DNA of 55,460 nucleotides from Marasmius tenuissimus (taxonomy: Eukaryota; Basidiomycota; Agaricomycetes; Agaricales; Marasmiaceae), in contig JAQOTA010000004.1 in assembly GCA_029532415.1 (NCBI GenBank), positions 1 to 55,460 on the forward strand. The letters run 5' to 3'. Within the stretch, counting starts at the first letter, position 1. Every line of letters starts with the position of its first letter. A model generated the notes under the pieces. The model saw only the letters and a program-made list of their open reading frames with translations, ran no database searches and was not told the DNA's origin. Of the stretch, positions 23,352-33,989 are shown piece after piece. Both the position numbers and the translations under genes were made by a program.

Positions 23352-24844
23352 ATGTCCACCTCGCCCCCATACACACCGCTCTACATAAACGGTCAGCCCG
23401 TCAAGACCACCCAATCATTCGATATCCTCACTCCAGGTTCCCTCAAATCCGTCGGCACCTGTGCCAGTGCATCCTCTCAGAACTGTCAAGACGCCATTAC
23501 TGCTGCCCGCGGTGCCTTCAAAGGCTGGAGTCAAACCAACATTAGCACAAGAATCCGTATATTCATCCGAGCTGCCGAGTTACTAGAAGGAGAGGGAGGA
23601 GACTGGAAAGACCGAATCATCACCTCCATAACCCAAGAAACCGGCGCCTCCCTTGAAATGGCCATGTTCAACTACGCAACCGCAGCTGGATTCCTACGAG
23701 CCTGCGCCTCGATTATCACCACCCAACTCAACGGGCGTACGTTCCCCTCATCCCGTTCCCCCTCCATCGACGTCTACACCGAAAAACACCCACTCGGCGT
23801 CATCTTCACTCAATCTCCCTGGAACGCACCGGTCACCCTAACACTCCGAGCAATTACAATCCCTATTTTATGTGGCAACACCGTCGTCGTCCGACCCTCC
23901 GAGCTCTCTCCCCGTTCCTGCTCGATCGTCTACGAATTACTCCAAGAAGCCGGTCTACCCGACGGCGTATTCAACTTTCTACCTATCAGTAAAGAAGACA
24001 CGCCCACCCTCACAGCCGAAATCATCGCCGACCCTCGAGTCCGCAAAGTCACATTCACGGGTTCAGACTACGTAGGCAAAATCATCGCCATGGAGTGTGC
24101 TAAATACCTCAAACCTTACGTTCTCGAAGTGGGAGGGAAAGCACCCGCCATCGTTTTAGACGATGCACCCGTTTCGTTGGCGGTCAAGCAAATCCTGATG
24201 GACGCGACTATGCATAGTGGGATGTCCACCGAGAGGGTTATCGTGCAGAGAGGTGTCGTGGAGGAGTTTACCGAGGAGCTGCTCAAAGTTGCTAGGGAGT
24301 TGCGGGATAAAGGAACAATGGGAAGCTTAATTCGAGTTTTCGCAGAACCCCACGCAGAGAACGTAGCAGAGATGATTAGGGAGGCGCAGTTACGGGGTGG
24401 AGCGCAGGTGTTGCGGGAGAGGGAGGGAGGTGTCGTTGGATCGCTTTCTGTACGGATGTATAAGGATAAGGGGCTGGTGGTTAGGGAGAGAGAATCGTTC
24501 ACGATTCTCGTACAAACCACGGTTGACACGGTTCAAGAAGCTATCGACGCGGCGAACGATTCCGACTATACCCTGATGAGTACGGTGTGGACGAGGGATT
24601 TGTACCTGGCGAGGAAGGTCGCCAAGGCCGTTCGAGCTGGGTATACGAGCATCAACGGGAGCTCCGAACCCGTGCCGGACTTGGTTGGGTTGGGGTGCGT
24701 ACCGTCCAATCGTATTTCTCGCAATGTATATACTAATCCTCTCCACCTCACAGCGGCTCACCCGGCTACGGCCGCTTTGGCGTAGACGAATTCACCTACG
24801 AAAAATGTATCGTCGTGCATCCTAATCTTGAGACAGATGCTTGA
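23352..24844 (+). CDS. Aldehyde dehydrogenase paralog lacking the catalytic Cys
   Basis: ALDH family proteins oxidise aldehydes with NAD(P)+ using a Cys nucleophile and a Glu base. Here the fold is clear: TQSPWNAPVTLTLRAITIPI with the oxyanion Asn, the cofactor segment VVRPSE, FTGSDYVGK, and VLEVGGKAP with the Glu. Where the paralog at 31812-33397 reads HSGQICMSTER, this copy reads HSGMSTER, so exactly three codons including the catalytic Cys are gone. The FGPV motif is also replaced (RESFTILV), where the paralog has an intron. Small indels occur near LIRVFAE. An intron at 24695-24753, with branch-like TACTAATCC, joins LVGLG to GSPGYGRFG and an end at 24844. The promoter region is shared with the paralog. 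The frame is open throughout, so it is either a pseudoenzyme or a recent pseudogene. Dehydrogenase activity is not expected. Confidence 0.9.
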
Positions 24845-24950
24845 AGATGGGACAAAGCACCCGTAGTTTGAGATTGTGCTCGAGATTCCGAGAGATGCAT
24901 GTTCTTTGGATGCGAAGAGACAAAAAGTTGTCAACTTGAGCGAGGTGCAG

Positions 24951-25037
24951 TACACCGTTCAGGAATCGAACCCGAGCTGCTTGCTACTATTAGGAATCTA
25001 ATGAAGGCAAGCATGATAGCCACTTCACCAACGGTGT
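24951..25037 (-). tRNA. tRNA-Gly-like gene, copy 2, altered anticodon loop
   Basis: Acceptor arms ACACCGT/ACGGTGT and the CTTGC/GCAAG stem are intact. The loop, however, reads CTTCAT instead of CTTCCA: one C of the anticodon is missing. If folded normally, the anticodon would be TCA, which reads the UGA stop. The T arm has one G-U pair (CCTGA). The remaining intron is about 16 bases. It is most likely a pseudogene and lies convergent to the cysteine-less ALDH copy. Confidence 0.6.
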
Positions 25038-25256
25038 CGTTTGAAGGGTAGAAATTGTCAACAACAGGTAGATCTTGGTACTAGAGAGTTGTGGGTACAT
25101 GTGTAAGCCAAACTAATTCCAATAAGATGGGTGTGTGCTGCTTAAGCTTCAAATTCCATCTCTGATTTCCCCTCCGGGGACTTTACTCTCTTGTTTACCC
25201 CATCCCAGTCCATTTTAACTCACGCAGTTGAACTTGCCATCAATTTGCCATTGTAA

Positions 25257-25285
25257 TACTGATACTGATACTGATACTGATACTG
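25257..25285 (+). repeat. Hexanucleotide microsatellite (TACTGA)n
   Basis: Almost five perfect copies of TACTGA in tandem, about 90 bases before the ATG of the short frame at 25373. Confidence 0.9.
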
Positions 25286-25307
25286 CGGGAGAAATTCAAA
25301 TTTTAGG

Positions 25308-25315
25308 TATATAAA
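25308..25315 (+). promoter_or_regulatory. TATA box before a short frame
   Basis: TATATAAA stands 58-65 bases upstream of the ATG at 25373 with a pyrimidine-rich leader in between, the usual basidiomycete core promoter layout. Confidence 0.5.
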
Positions 25316-25372
25316 CAAGGCCCGAGGCTCTCAACTTCATTCTATTACATACCTTTATTCTGCATCACTATC

Positions 25373-25483
25373 ATGTCCAAGGCCTTTTTCTCCGTTATAG
25401 CGGCTTATCGGCATCATTTCGATGTACGCGGTTTTATCACCTCTGATGAGGATATGGCCCGGGGGCTCCGTTGTTCATCCTGA
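25373..25483 (+). CDS. Short frame behind a strong promoter, possibly truncated
   Basis: The ATG in a good context (ATC ATG TCC) opens MSKAFFSVIAAYRHHFDV and closes after 36 residues. The upstream TATA box and leader are more convincing than the coding part, so this may be the left-over start of a degraded gene. No family is recognised. Confidence 0.25.
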   Translation: MSKAFFSVIAAYRHHFDVRGFITSDEDMARGLRCSS

Positions 25484-26152
25484 TTTGACCCAGAGTCGGT
25501 TGCACTACGAAATCTGTGATCTGGACTTGCGGAATGGAAAAGACGGATGTGTATTTCGGACCTACATGGACCCATAGCGTGCTGCGGCGGCTGTGCCGCC
25601 ATGGTTTGGGGACAAGTTTATCGGCGATACAGGTCATTTGTAAGGTATTTGAAGTCATGACGCCTGACGCCCATGCGTAATCTCAAAGTACGAAGAGTAT
25701 ACAGCAATGTAGAATATCGAAAGAAAAGAAACCAGTTTGCATACACTGCCGAGTCTCCTGGACCGAATGATTCTCCACTGGTACCCTATCAGTAGTAACT
25801 GCCCGCCCCCCTCCTTGCTTCACTAGGGCCAAATGTTATGCGTACCGGCGTGAGGGCATCTTGCAGAGCAGGTGATGATAGACCTTGACAGACCGGTTGA
25901 TGAAGGACTGTGATCAGAAGCTCCCGACTAAGGAGGGAGCTCCGACTCGAGACGAACGGGAGTAAGATGAGATACACGCTGGTGGTGGGCACGAAACTGA
26001 GTCCGCTTGCTTTTCGGATTACTGATTGAATTTGACTCAACTAGGACTATCTCATCGCCCTCACTACGCTATGCTCAGGTCAAGAACCTCATATTCTTGA
26101 AGAAATTGTCGGGCATCGCTGGTAATCTCCGATAAGGCAAGGACTTGCCCTT

Positions 26153-28707
26153 TCAAAGCTCGAGCTTGTTCGGTGAACCTGTCCGGGAAGGTCTAATGGG
26201 AAGAGAAGTTGTCGATTTCAGCATGATTTGTTGAGTAAGGATAGAATTTGAATCCAGAAACAAGTTACTCGCCTCGATCCATGCGAGTATATTCCTCTTT
26301 CCTTGTTCCAGGCCAGGCCCCATGAGCGGGATACCTTTTAAGACTTCAACAAAAACCTGGCAGAGCGAGATAAGCTCTATATCAAGACGGCAGTGCCTCA
26401 AAAGTGACGACTGCATCATGTAGATGAATATACAACGCATCTCGGCCCAGCTTTCCGGGGACGGGCTTGTTACAAGCCGCTTGAAACGTGAGATTTCAGT
26501 CTTAACAATCTCCAAACAAGCTTCCTGGTACGCAAGGTGCGCTGGATCATGCGACTCTGTCCCATTCGCGAGATGACAGTAGCAGTCCGTGAGGAGTGGC
26601 ATTTGATCAGCGCTGGGTCGCCATGGTTTTGACCGATGGGACAGCAGCAAGCGTGATGTGGTTCGTCGAATAACCCAATCTATGACGTCTAATTGTGGAG
26701 ACACACCCGAAGGCCATTCAAGATGGAAACACTCGGGGCGGCCCAAAAATTTGCGTGTGTTGTTGTCGACTACATGGCTCTTTTGGGGTGAGGTAAACAG
26801 GTGCAGTGAGCACGCGATCAATTCAGATAGAGAAAGGTGGTTGGTTGATCTCACATATGTTGGGGTTGCAATCATCCACGGTCTCAATCTTAGAATTTTG
26901 ATATCGTAGTTTCCTTGGTTCATCAGATATGTAGAAGCGATATCGACGTTTCGCAAATCATCCAATAAATCTCGCGTTGGGTTAGGCAACGACGCGCAAA
27001 AATCGTCCCATTGTGTGAAGAAGGCCCGGGTTTCCGCACCATAGAGTTGGGTAGTGCTGCAAATGAAATGCACGTAAGAAAACTGGCAGGATTTAGCGAT
27101 GTTAGAGGATGTCCGCATACCTGTATGTCCTTATTTTACTAATTGAGAGATTCCGGAGCCATTGTTGCATGATGGCACAGCGCTGGGTCGGCATGTCGAT
27201 GTGGAAATCGCGCGATCTACTCTGGGTTACGAGGTAATCCCCGAAAGAGCTGTGGTAGGGACGAATTTCGTCCACCGAACTGCGTACGTTCAGTACGGAG
27301 TGCATGGCTCGTAAAGTCAGGGCCACTTGACCTGAGGGCCAATCTAGCAATAGCTCGATATGTGCTGGGGATGGTATCAGGGAGCCTGGAAGGATGAGAA
27401 TGGCTGCAAGAACGCGGAGAAGTTCCTCGCGATACGGATGGGCGCTGAGTATGAAATGATAGAGCACGTCGAGCATGGGATACGCCGACGTTCCTGGATG
27501 ACGAGGGGAGGTGTTCTCGAGAATAACACGAAGCTGAACGATGGGATGATTGCACGCGAGTGTGACAAACATGATAACCGTCACTGCATAGACGAATTGG
27601 CCGCAGGACCTCTCGACCAAGATTTCGAGGTCCCTCCTCGATGGCCAGGGATCGGGGAACTGGACTTGGCCATATTTCCGACTCGAGGCAATCTCCTGAA
27701 AGTGGTGTAGATAATACTTTCTGATATCGCAGCGGGCCTCGAGTGAATCGTCTAAAACGATCGTCTTCGAGAGTCGGAACAGGGGTTCATCTGAAAAGGC
27801 TTCCCGAATCCACGACTCCGGACGACTGCAGATCAAGAATCGTAACGGGAGGTGAGGTACCTGTTGGAAGGCGGATTGAATGATGGAGATAATCCGCAAC
27901 TGGATTTCCTCGTCCCCGCATTCATCTAATCCGTCGATGACGATGATATTCGGAACAGTGACCGGCGACACACATGCGAGGTCATTAACAAAACCCCACA
28001 GGCCTCCCGGCCAATCCCACATCGGTGCAGGATCGAGAATCAGCTCGCGAAATTGGTGTTCCAGGCTAGCGTCGAGAATCGTTGGATCAGTTAAGATCCG
28101 TTCTTCAATGACACTTCGCATGACTGGTATGCTCGAAGCGAGACCATGTGCGATAGTGAACCAGAGGGAGGAGGGATTGTTGCGTTTCGGGTCAGACCGA
28201 AAGAAGAAGAATGAGGAGACGAGGGCGCCGGCTTTTTCACAGTCTTGGGCGACGGTCATAGCTATCGCGGATTTTCCGACACCAGCGGCACCTGAGAGCC
28301 AGCAGACGGGATGGTCTTGCTCTCTGCTCGAGCTCCAGTCATGGATGCTTCTCAGCGCTTCCGAACGGGCTCCCGGGAGACACTTTCCTCGCTCAAACTG
28401 TTGCTCAGATTTGTGTGATGCTCCAACGCCGATGATTGGGTTCCAGAGGCTGGGATATGCTGTAAAAACCCATTGAGCGACGTGAAGCAAAGAAAACAGC
28501 GAGTGACTCACGGGCAGAAATGGTCGCATTGATAATGTTGACCACATCTCGGCCTGCAGTCATTTGGCCAATCTGCCCCCCGCTATTGATATTCTGGTAT
28601 CCCTGATTGTTGATATTCTGGTCTCTGCTATGACTGGTGTTCTGGTACACTCCATTGTCACTGCTGTGGTGGAGACCCCAGCCAGAGTGGGCGTACTGCA
28701 TAGACAT
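26153..28707 (-). CDS. STAND/NACHT P-loop NTPase
   Basis: Fungal NACHT proteins are NLR-like signalling ATPases used in non-self recognition and programmed cell death. The first exon, from Met 28707, encodes an Asn/Gln/Gly-rich stretch (QNINNQGYQNINSGGQIGQ) and AGRDVVNIINATISA. An intron at 28460-28511 leads to PSLWNPIIGVG and CLPGARSEALRSIHDW, the usual lead into the NACHT domain. Walker A is GAAGVGKSAIA and Walker B is IIVIDGLDECGD, followed by RFLICSRPESWI. A winged-helix-like region (YHSSFGDYLVTQSRSRDFH) comes before a second intron at 27057-27120. The third exon encodes a roughly 300-residue helical C-terminus without visible WD, ankyrin or TPR repeats and ends at 26153. Both introns splice in frame and the gene looks intact. 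A truncated copy with the same first intron lies at 35983-36520. Confidence 0.85.
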
Positions 28708-28711
28708 CAAC

Positions 28712-29355
28712 CTCGTCGAGTGGTTAGTCACCTCGGAGAATGATGTGCCTCTGAGAAGATTGGACAGAAAGGGTCAAGATGAGGGGGAAAGAGATAGAAA
28801 TATTCTTGACCTGGATGGCGAAGGCGGTGGTGGTGTATCGAGAACGTGTTGATATCGCCCAAACATTGATGTACCTGACCAACACGCCAAAAAGGAAGCA
28901 GATACCCACAGAGGTTCTCGTGCGCGTCTATTCAATGCACTGACAATGGACGGGATGGGTAATGCCAGTGCCACTTCATGACCACGCTGAGGGAAGGTTT
29001 GAATAGGAAGCGACTTTCGATTCTGTATATGCAACGGGCGAGTAAGCTGATTCTATACTGATGGAATTGAGTACTAATACGATGAAAGTTGTACAAGTTC
29101 TGCTCATTGAGCCTTCGAGCGACGGCCCGGTTGTGGTCCGTGGCCAGACGGCAGGGAAAGTCTCAGCCTGGAAGTTTTCCCACATACGCATGCACCTACA
29201 ACTCCACCCGATATCAAGACGGTGAAATTCGCTGTCACCATTGTAAAAGAGAACATCGTCAGCGCTCAAGTGACTACGGACATAGTAGAAACGGACGCCT
29301 CGAGTGATTATCGTCACACATTCCGCCTGGCCCGTGGCACACTAACTACTACATA
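28712..29355. other. Upstream region of the NACHT gene
   Basis: The part around 28830-28880 (CGTGTTGATATCGCCCAAAC) is also found upstream of the truncated NACHT copy near 36490, so the duplication included promoter sequence. No gene recognised. Confidence 0.45.
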
Positions 29356-30214
29356 TCAAACTATGCCAGAGTGAAAGGGCCGCCAGTCGTCAGAATCTCG
29401 CTTCTCATCAGGAACTAAACAGAGACCTTCGTCCTCTCCTCGCACCTCAATTCCGATGCCGGCTTCTCGGCCATTATAGATCTACCCCGAAAAGAAAGAA
29501 AAAGTTAGCAAAGAAAGAGACAACAATATATACAGGGGGAGGGGGGGGGGACTTACACTCTCTGAACGACATGGCTATTCACAAACTCTATAAAATCCTC
29601 ACAGGTACCATTCTCGAGTTCTCCGTTACGGTTGCAGAGAAGAATGCACATGAAGAGGAACATAGGTGGGAAGAGGAGACATCCGAGGAGGGTCGTCAAT
29701 GTCAGGCAGAGCCTTAGTAACCAGTGTGGCTCTGAGGGTAGGGGTGGAGATTGGGAGAATGACAACGATAAGAGGTAGAGAACTAGGGTGTGAAGGAAGC
29801 GAGGGGATTTTTCGTTAATGGTGTAAGGAAAGAGGAGAGAGTGAGTGAGTGGAGACGCACACATACCGATTTCGATAGCACAAACGATGACGGCTGTTAT
29901 ACTAGCATAACGTCGTGCAAATGGGTCGGATTGTGGAGGTCGCGGCAAGGCACGGGAGAAGAGTGCACCATATAAACACAGTTGGACGCAGACATACCGC
30001 CATCCGAAACTGGTAGGGAGCGGGAAAGTCGAGTTGGAATCTTGTGTGGTCGGGATTGTTGAGCCGAGTTGTAGGATGAGAGCGATAGAGGCGACACATG
30101 CGCCGAGGGTACGAGGAGGATTGTTGAAAATTGACGTTGATTGTTGGATCTACAATGATTAGTTTGAGTTTTGAGATCCCTTTTTTTCGTGATTGAAGAA
30201 CTTACCTTGGACAT
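29356..30214 (-). CDS. Small multi-pass membrane protein
   Basis: Four exons read in frame from Met 30214 (MSKIQQSTSIFNNPPRTL). Intron 1 at 30151-30205, intron 2 at 29783-29866 and intron 3 at 29482-29558 all fit GT-AG. The donor of intron 3 is taken as GTGTAA to keep the frame, and the alternative two bases away would break it. About four hydrophobic segments are visible: GACVASIALILQLG, YVCVQLCLYGALF, SITAVIVCAIEIVLYLLSL and LCLTLTTLLGCLLFPPMFLF. They are followed by a polar tail ending DDWRPFHSGIV. Length is about 215 residues. I do not recognise the family; it resembles lineage-specific basidiomycete integral membrane proteins. Intron 3 contains a 16-base G/C run interrupted once. Confidence 0.6.
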
Positions 30215-30270
30215 GATAGATTTAGAGGTTAGAGTTGGGGGGGGGGCGATAGGAGACTCAGTTGACGCTG

Positions 30271-30279
30271 CCTTATATA
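30271..30279 (-). promoter_or_regulatory. TATA box of the membrane protein gene
   Basis: Sense-strand TATATAAGG lies 57-65 bases upstream of the ATG at 30214. A 10-base G/C run (30237-30246) lies between the two. Confidence 0.5.
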
Positions 30280-30289
30280 TCCGAACTGA

Positions 30290-31018
30290 GATTTGCCAAT
30301 TGTGAGACATTTTCTCGCCCGGCCATCGGGCCGGGGATGGGTGAAATTCTGGAATCTGCTTCCTCATGATCAAGAGCCCGTTCGAAAACTTGACGTTTGA
30401 GCTTGAACGTTTGAACCTCTGAAGGCCTAACCGCCCGATCGGGATTATGTGGTCTGGAGAAGGGAAGGGGAAAAGAAACAAGCAGATGAACGAGCATAAT
30501 GGGATTTCTTGATATGTATCCAGCTCAAGTCTGACATTTTGAAGTTGGACAGTTGGGAGAGAATTCATATTCGTACCCCAGGCGTCCAGGGGGTCGACAG
30601 TTGTAGAGCGCAAAAGAAAGTACAAGTTCGGGTTCAATGTACCATCCAAGTCGTTGGGAGGGGGGGAGAAGACATATTGGAGCACAAAGGAGAAGACGTC
30701 CGACGAAAGAGCGATTGAAGGTTTGCTGGTGAGCAGAAGGGGTTTGGTCGAGGTTGTTGCGCCGGTGGAGGGAAGAGGAACAGGTCATTCTGAGTATACG
30801 AGCCGGGGGGGGAAAGAATCGAGTTACACCCCGAGGCGTGTTGTTATTCAAACTCGTCAGTGACATGCCACTATTAATCTGAGTGTACCGGACCCCGGTG
30901 GATGATGGTGAAAAACTTATACTTAGGCATGGGTCGTGTTGGTTAGGTTGAGTGGTCGGTTCAATCAATGGAGAATTGATTTGATTATCTTGAGCTTGGG
31001 GGCTACATAGGAATCAGG
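30290..31018. other. Intergenic, nothing recognised
   Basis: A minus-strand frame at 30525-30968 is low in protein-like character (Ser/Pro/Arg rich) and overlaps the likely promoter, so it is not called. Confidence 0.4.
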
Positions 31019-31043
31019 ATGGGGAGAGAGCGATCCCGTGGTG
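31019..31043 (+). repeat. Shared 5' flank of tRNA copies 3 and 4
   Basis: TGGGGAGAGAGCGATCCCGT followed by GGTGG recurs at 31500-31525, each about 75-85 bases before a tRNA-Gly gene, showing that the tRNA plus flank was duplicated in tandem. Confidence 0.8.
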
Positions 31044-31100
31044 GACGTGTAAAAGCCAAGCCAAGTCGTCTCACATTCGCATAACTCGTACATACTAAAC

Positions 31101-31194
31101 ACACCGTTGGTGAAGTGGTTATCATGCTTGCCTTCCATTTGCTTGGTCAGTAAACTTTGAGCAAGCGGCTCGGGTTCGATTCCCGAACGGTGTA
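31101..31194 (+). tRNA. tRNA-Gly(UCC), intron-containing, copy 3
   Basis: Full cloverleaf with ACACCGT/ACGGTGT acceptor, anticodon TCC at 31134-31136, a 22-base intron at 31138-31159, perfect T arm and discriminator A. A T-run follows about 20 bases downstream, a plausible Pol III terminator. Confidence 0.93.
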
Positions 31195-31601
31195 CTGAAT
31201 TTACGTTGAGTAGTTCGATTTTTTTTCTCTTTTTCTTTCTCTCGAAGAAAACGTCTAGTACAATTGTAAACTCCTCAACATGGACTAGTCTTAAGCCTAG
31301 GGCATTTCAGGATCTTCTTCTTGATGTTAGTGCCTTTTACAACTTACAGTAACACCCCCCCCCCCCCTCCCGAATCTTCTCGACCAACGACGCCAGCATT
31401 CAAATTTGCGAGATTTCAAGGTGTGTATGTAGCGAGCGGTATCGGGACTAACACCATGGAAAGTTTGATGGTTCCCTGTGCGCGTAAAATAGGGCTAGAA
31501 TGGGGAGAGAGCGATCCCGTGGTGGAAGTGTAGAGTCAAGTCAGCGGCTCACACTCGGCTTTCGATGTCGATGTCAATCCAAACTCCACCCACCACTTAA
31601 T

Positions 31602-31692
31602 ACACCGTTGGTGAAGTGGTTATCATGCTTGCCTTCCATTAAGACTTCGTGCGTTGAAGCAAGCGGCTCGGGTTCGATTCCCGAACGGTGTA
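31602..31692 (+). tRNA. tRNA-Gly(UCC), intron-containing, copy 4
   Basis: Exon sequence is identical to copy 3. Anticodon TCC at 31635-31637. The 19-base intron (31639-31657) differs from copy 3. It is convergent with the aldehyde dehydrogenase gene at 31812-33397, mirroring copy 2 beside the other dehydrogenase. Confidence 0.93.
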
Positions 31693-31811
31693 ATCGACCA
31701 GGCGGAACACAAAGTTTTTGCAAACTTTTTACTCTTTTCAGTCCTTCTCACTCGTATAAAGTATGTTTCTCTCTTTCGAGTAGAATACAATCATAATTAC
31801 AGGTAACATCT

Positions 31812-33397
31812 TCAAGCCTCTGGCTCGGGATCAGGATGAATAACGATACATTTTTCGTAGGTGAAATCGTCTACGCCGAAGCGGCCGTAGCCGGATGAGC
31901 CGCTATGAGGTGGGGGTTGTTAGCATACACGTTGTGAGAGATACGATTGGAAGGTATGATACGTACCCCAGTCCAATCAACCCCAATACGGGTTCGGAGT
32001 GTATGGTGCTGCCGTTGATGTTCGTGTACCCAGCTCGAACGGCCTTGGCGATCCTCCTCGCGAGATACAGGTCTCTCGTCCAGACTGAGCTTGTCAAGCT
32101 GTAATCGGAATCGTTGGCCGCGTCGATGGCTTCTTGAACGGTGTCGACAGTCGTGAGAGTGAGCACTGTAGGCCGTTGTCAGTACAGACAGGCAGCTCAG
32201 AAATCCACCACGCTCACCCGGGCCAAACGACTCCCTCTCCCATATACCCAACCCCTTCTTCCGACTCTTATCCTCATCCATCAACACCACATGTGGACCC
32301 ACAACACTCCCCTCCCTCTTCACATCACCCAACAACACCTGCGCCCCACCCCGCAATTGCGCCTCCCTAATCATCTCCACCACGTTCTCTGCATGACCTT
32401 CCGCAAACAACGTCCCCAACGCCCCCTTATCCCGTAGCTCCCTGGCAACTTTCAGCAGTTCCTCCGTAAACTCCTCCACAACACCTCTCTGCACGATCAC
32501 TCTCTCCGTAGACATACATATCTGTCCGCTATGCATCGTCGCACCCGCCAAGATCTGTCTGGCTGCCACCCCGACGGGTGCATCGTCTAAAACGATCGCG
32601 GGTGCTTTCCCACCCAATTCGAGAACGCAAGGTTTGAGGTGTTTAGCACATTCGATGGCGATGATTTTGCCTACGCGGTCTGAACCCGTAAAGGTGACTT
32701 TTCGAACTCGAGGGTCGGCGATGATTTCAGCTGTCAAGGTAGGTGTGTCTTCCTTTCTGATGGATAAAAAGTTGAATACACCGTCGGGTAACCCGGCTTC
32801 TTTGAGGACTTCGTAGACGATTGAGCAGGAACGAGGGGAGAGCTCGGAGGGACGGAAGACGACGGTGTTGCCGCATAGGATGGGGATTGTGATTGCTCGG
32901 AGGGTTAAGGCGATCGGTGCGTTCCAGGGAGATTGGGTGAAGATGACGCCGAGTGGGTGTTTCTCTGTGTAGACGTCGATGGAGGGGGAACGAGATGAGG
33001 GGAATGTGCGGCCGCCGAGTTGGGTGGTGATGGTGGAGGCACTGGATCGTAGGAATCCGGCGGCAGTTGCGTAGTTGAACATGGCCATTTCGAGGGAGGC
33101 CCCGGTTTCTTCGGTTATGGAGGTGATGATGCGGTTTTTCCAGTCTCCTCCTTCCCCTTCTTCGAGTAATTCAGCAGCTCGGGTGAAAATACGAATTCTG
33201 GTGCTAATGTTGGTTTGACTCCAGCCTTTGAAGGCATCGTGGGCGGCAGAGATGGCGTCTTGACAGTTCTGAGAGGATGCACTGGCGCAGGTACCGACGA
33301 GTTTGAGGGAACCTGGAGTTAGGATGTCGAATGTTTGAGTTGTCTTGACGGGCTGGCCGTTTATGTAGAGCGGTGTGTATGGAAGAGAGGTAGACAT
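31812..33397 (-). CDS. Aldehyde dehydrogenase, catalytically complete
   Basis: From Met 33397 (MSTSLPYTPLYINGQPVKTT) the gene encodes about 490 residues of an NAD(P)+-dependent ALDH, closest in style to the salicylaldehyde/vanillin-type branch that oxidises aromatic aldehydes to acids. Visible features are SPWNAPIALTLRA with the oxyanion Asn, FTGSDRVGK, VLELGGKAP with the general base Glu, and HSGQICMSTER with the catalytic Cys. Introns at 32166-32217 and 31903-31966 splice to restore ESFGPVLTL, the canonical cofactor-binding FGPV motif, and then GSSGYGRFGVDDFTYEKC to the stop at 31812. The usual cofactor Lys before SE is Arg (FRPSE). This is the inverted paralog of 23352-24844, with similarity extending at least 150 bases into the promoter. 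Substrate is inferred only from the family. Confidence 0.9.
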
Positions 33398-33757
33398 GGT
33401 TGATGGTCACCGGTCAAGTGGCATCGATAGACGTTTTATCGAGCTAACTTCGTGAGAACTGAGATGATCCATTTGTAAAGGACAGCTGCTGATGGGTCGA
33501 AGAAAATGACGAGTGGGAAAAAAACACATCGATGGTCGTGGTGAGAGTCAGAGACAGAAACACCGGCCCGGAGCCATCCCACTCGAACACGCGGTTCACG
33601 ACGAGATCTCGACGCGTCTTGTACGTTCTCCTGCACTACAGAACTAAAACTTACGGCTAAAGAGGCTCATTATCACATCGACACTTTCATCATCATTGTG
33701 TGAGCAGGTGGTAATCACTTTCCGATGTGATCTTACTGGCTTTGCATTGCTGACAAG

Positions 33758-33852
33758 ACACCGTTGGTGAAGTGGTTATCATGCTTGCCTTCCATATCGA
33801 TTGTACGTGCAAGCGGTAGCAAGCGGCTCGGGTTCGATTCCCGAACGGTGTA
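33758..33852 (+). tRNA. tRNA-Gly(UCC), intron-containing, copy 5
   Basis: Exons match copies 3 and 4, with anticodon TCC at 33791-33793. The 23-base intron (33795-33817) contains an extra GCAAGCGG, the same bases as the 3' side of the anticodon stem. It could form an alternative stem. Confidence 0.92.
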
Positions 33853-33989
33853 TACATATCCAGCTGGGTGATGTGTTTCTTTTTTAAATCTAAAGTTGCA
33901 TCAACCCCGAACGACACTCAGTACTGATCATGAATCCCTCCAAGAGGATGGAGGACCGTGCAACGAAAAACATACCCTTTACCACTATA

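Noticed and set aside
27880..28476. Long plus-strand open frame (198 codons)
   Set aside because: It lies wholly antisense to the NACHT domain exon, which has Walker motifs and a consistent splice structure; it is a shadow.
29897..30685. Minus-strand open frame of 262 codons
   Set aside because: It runs through the introns and promoter of the membrane protein gene; the spliced reading in another frame is hydrophobic in blocks and ends with a coherent tail.
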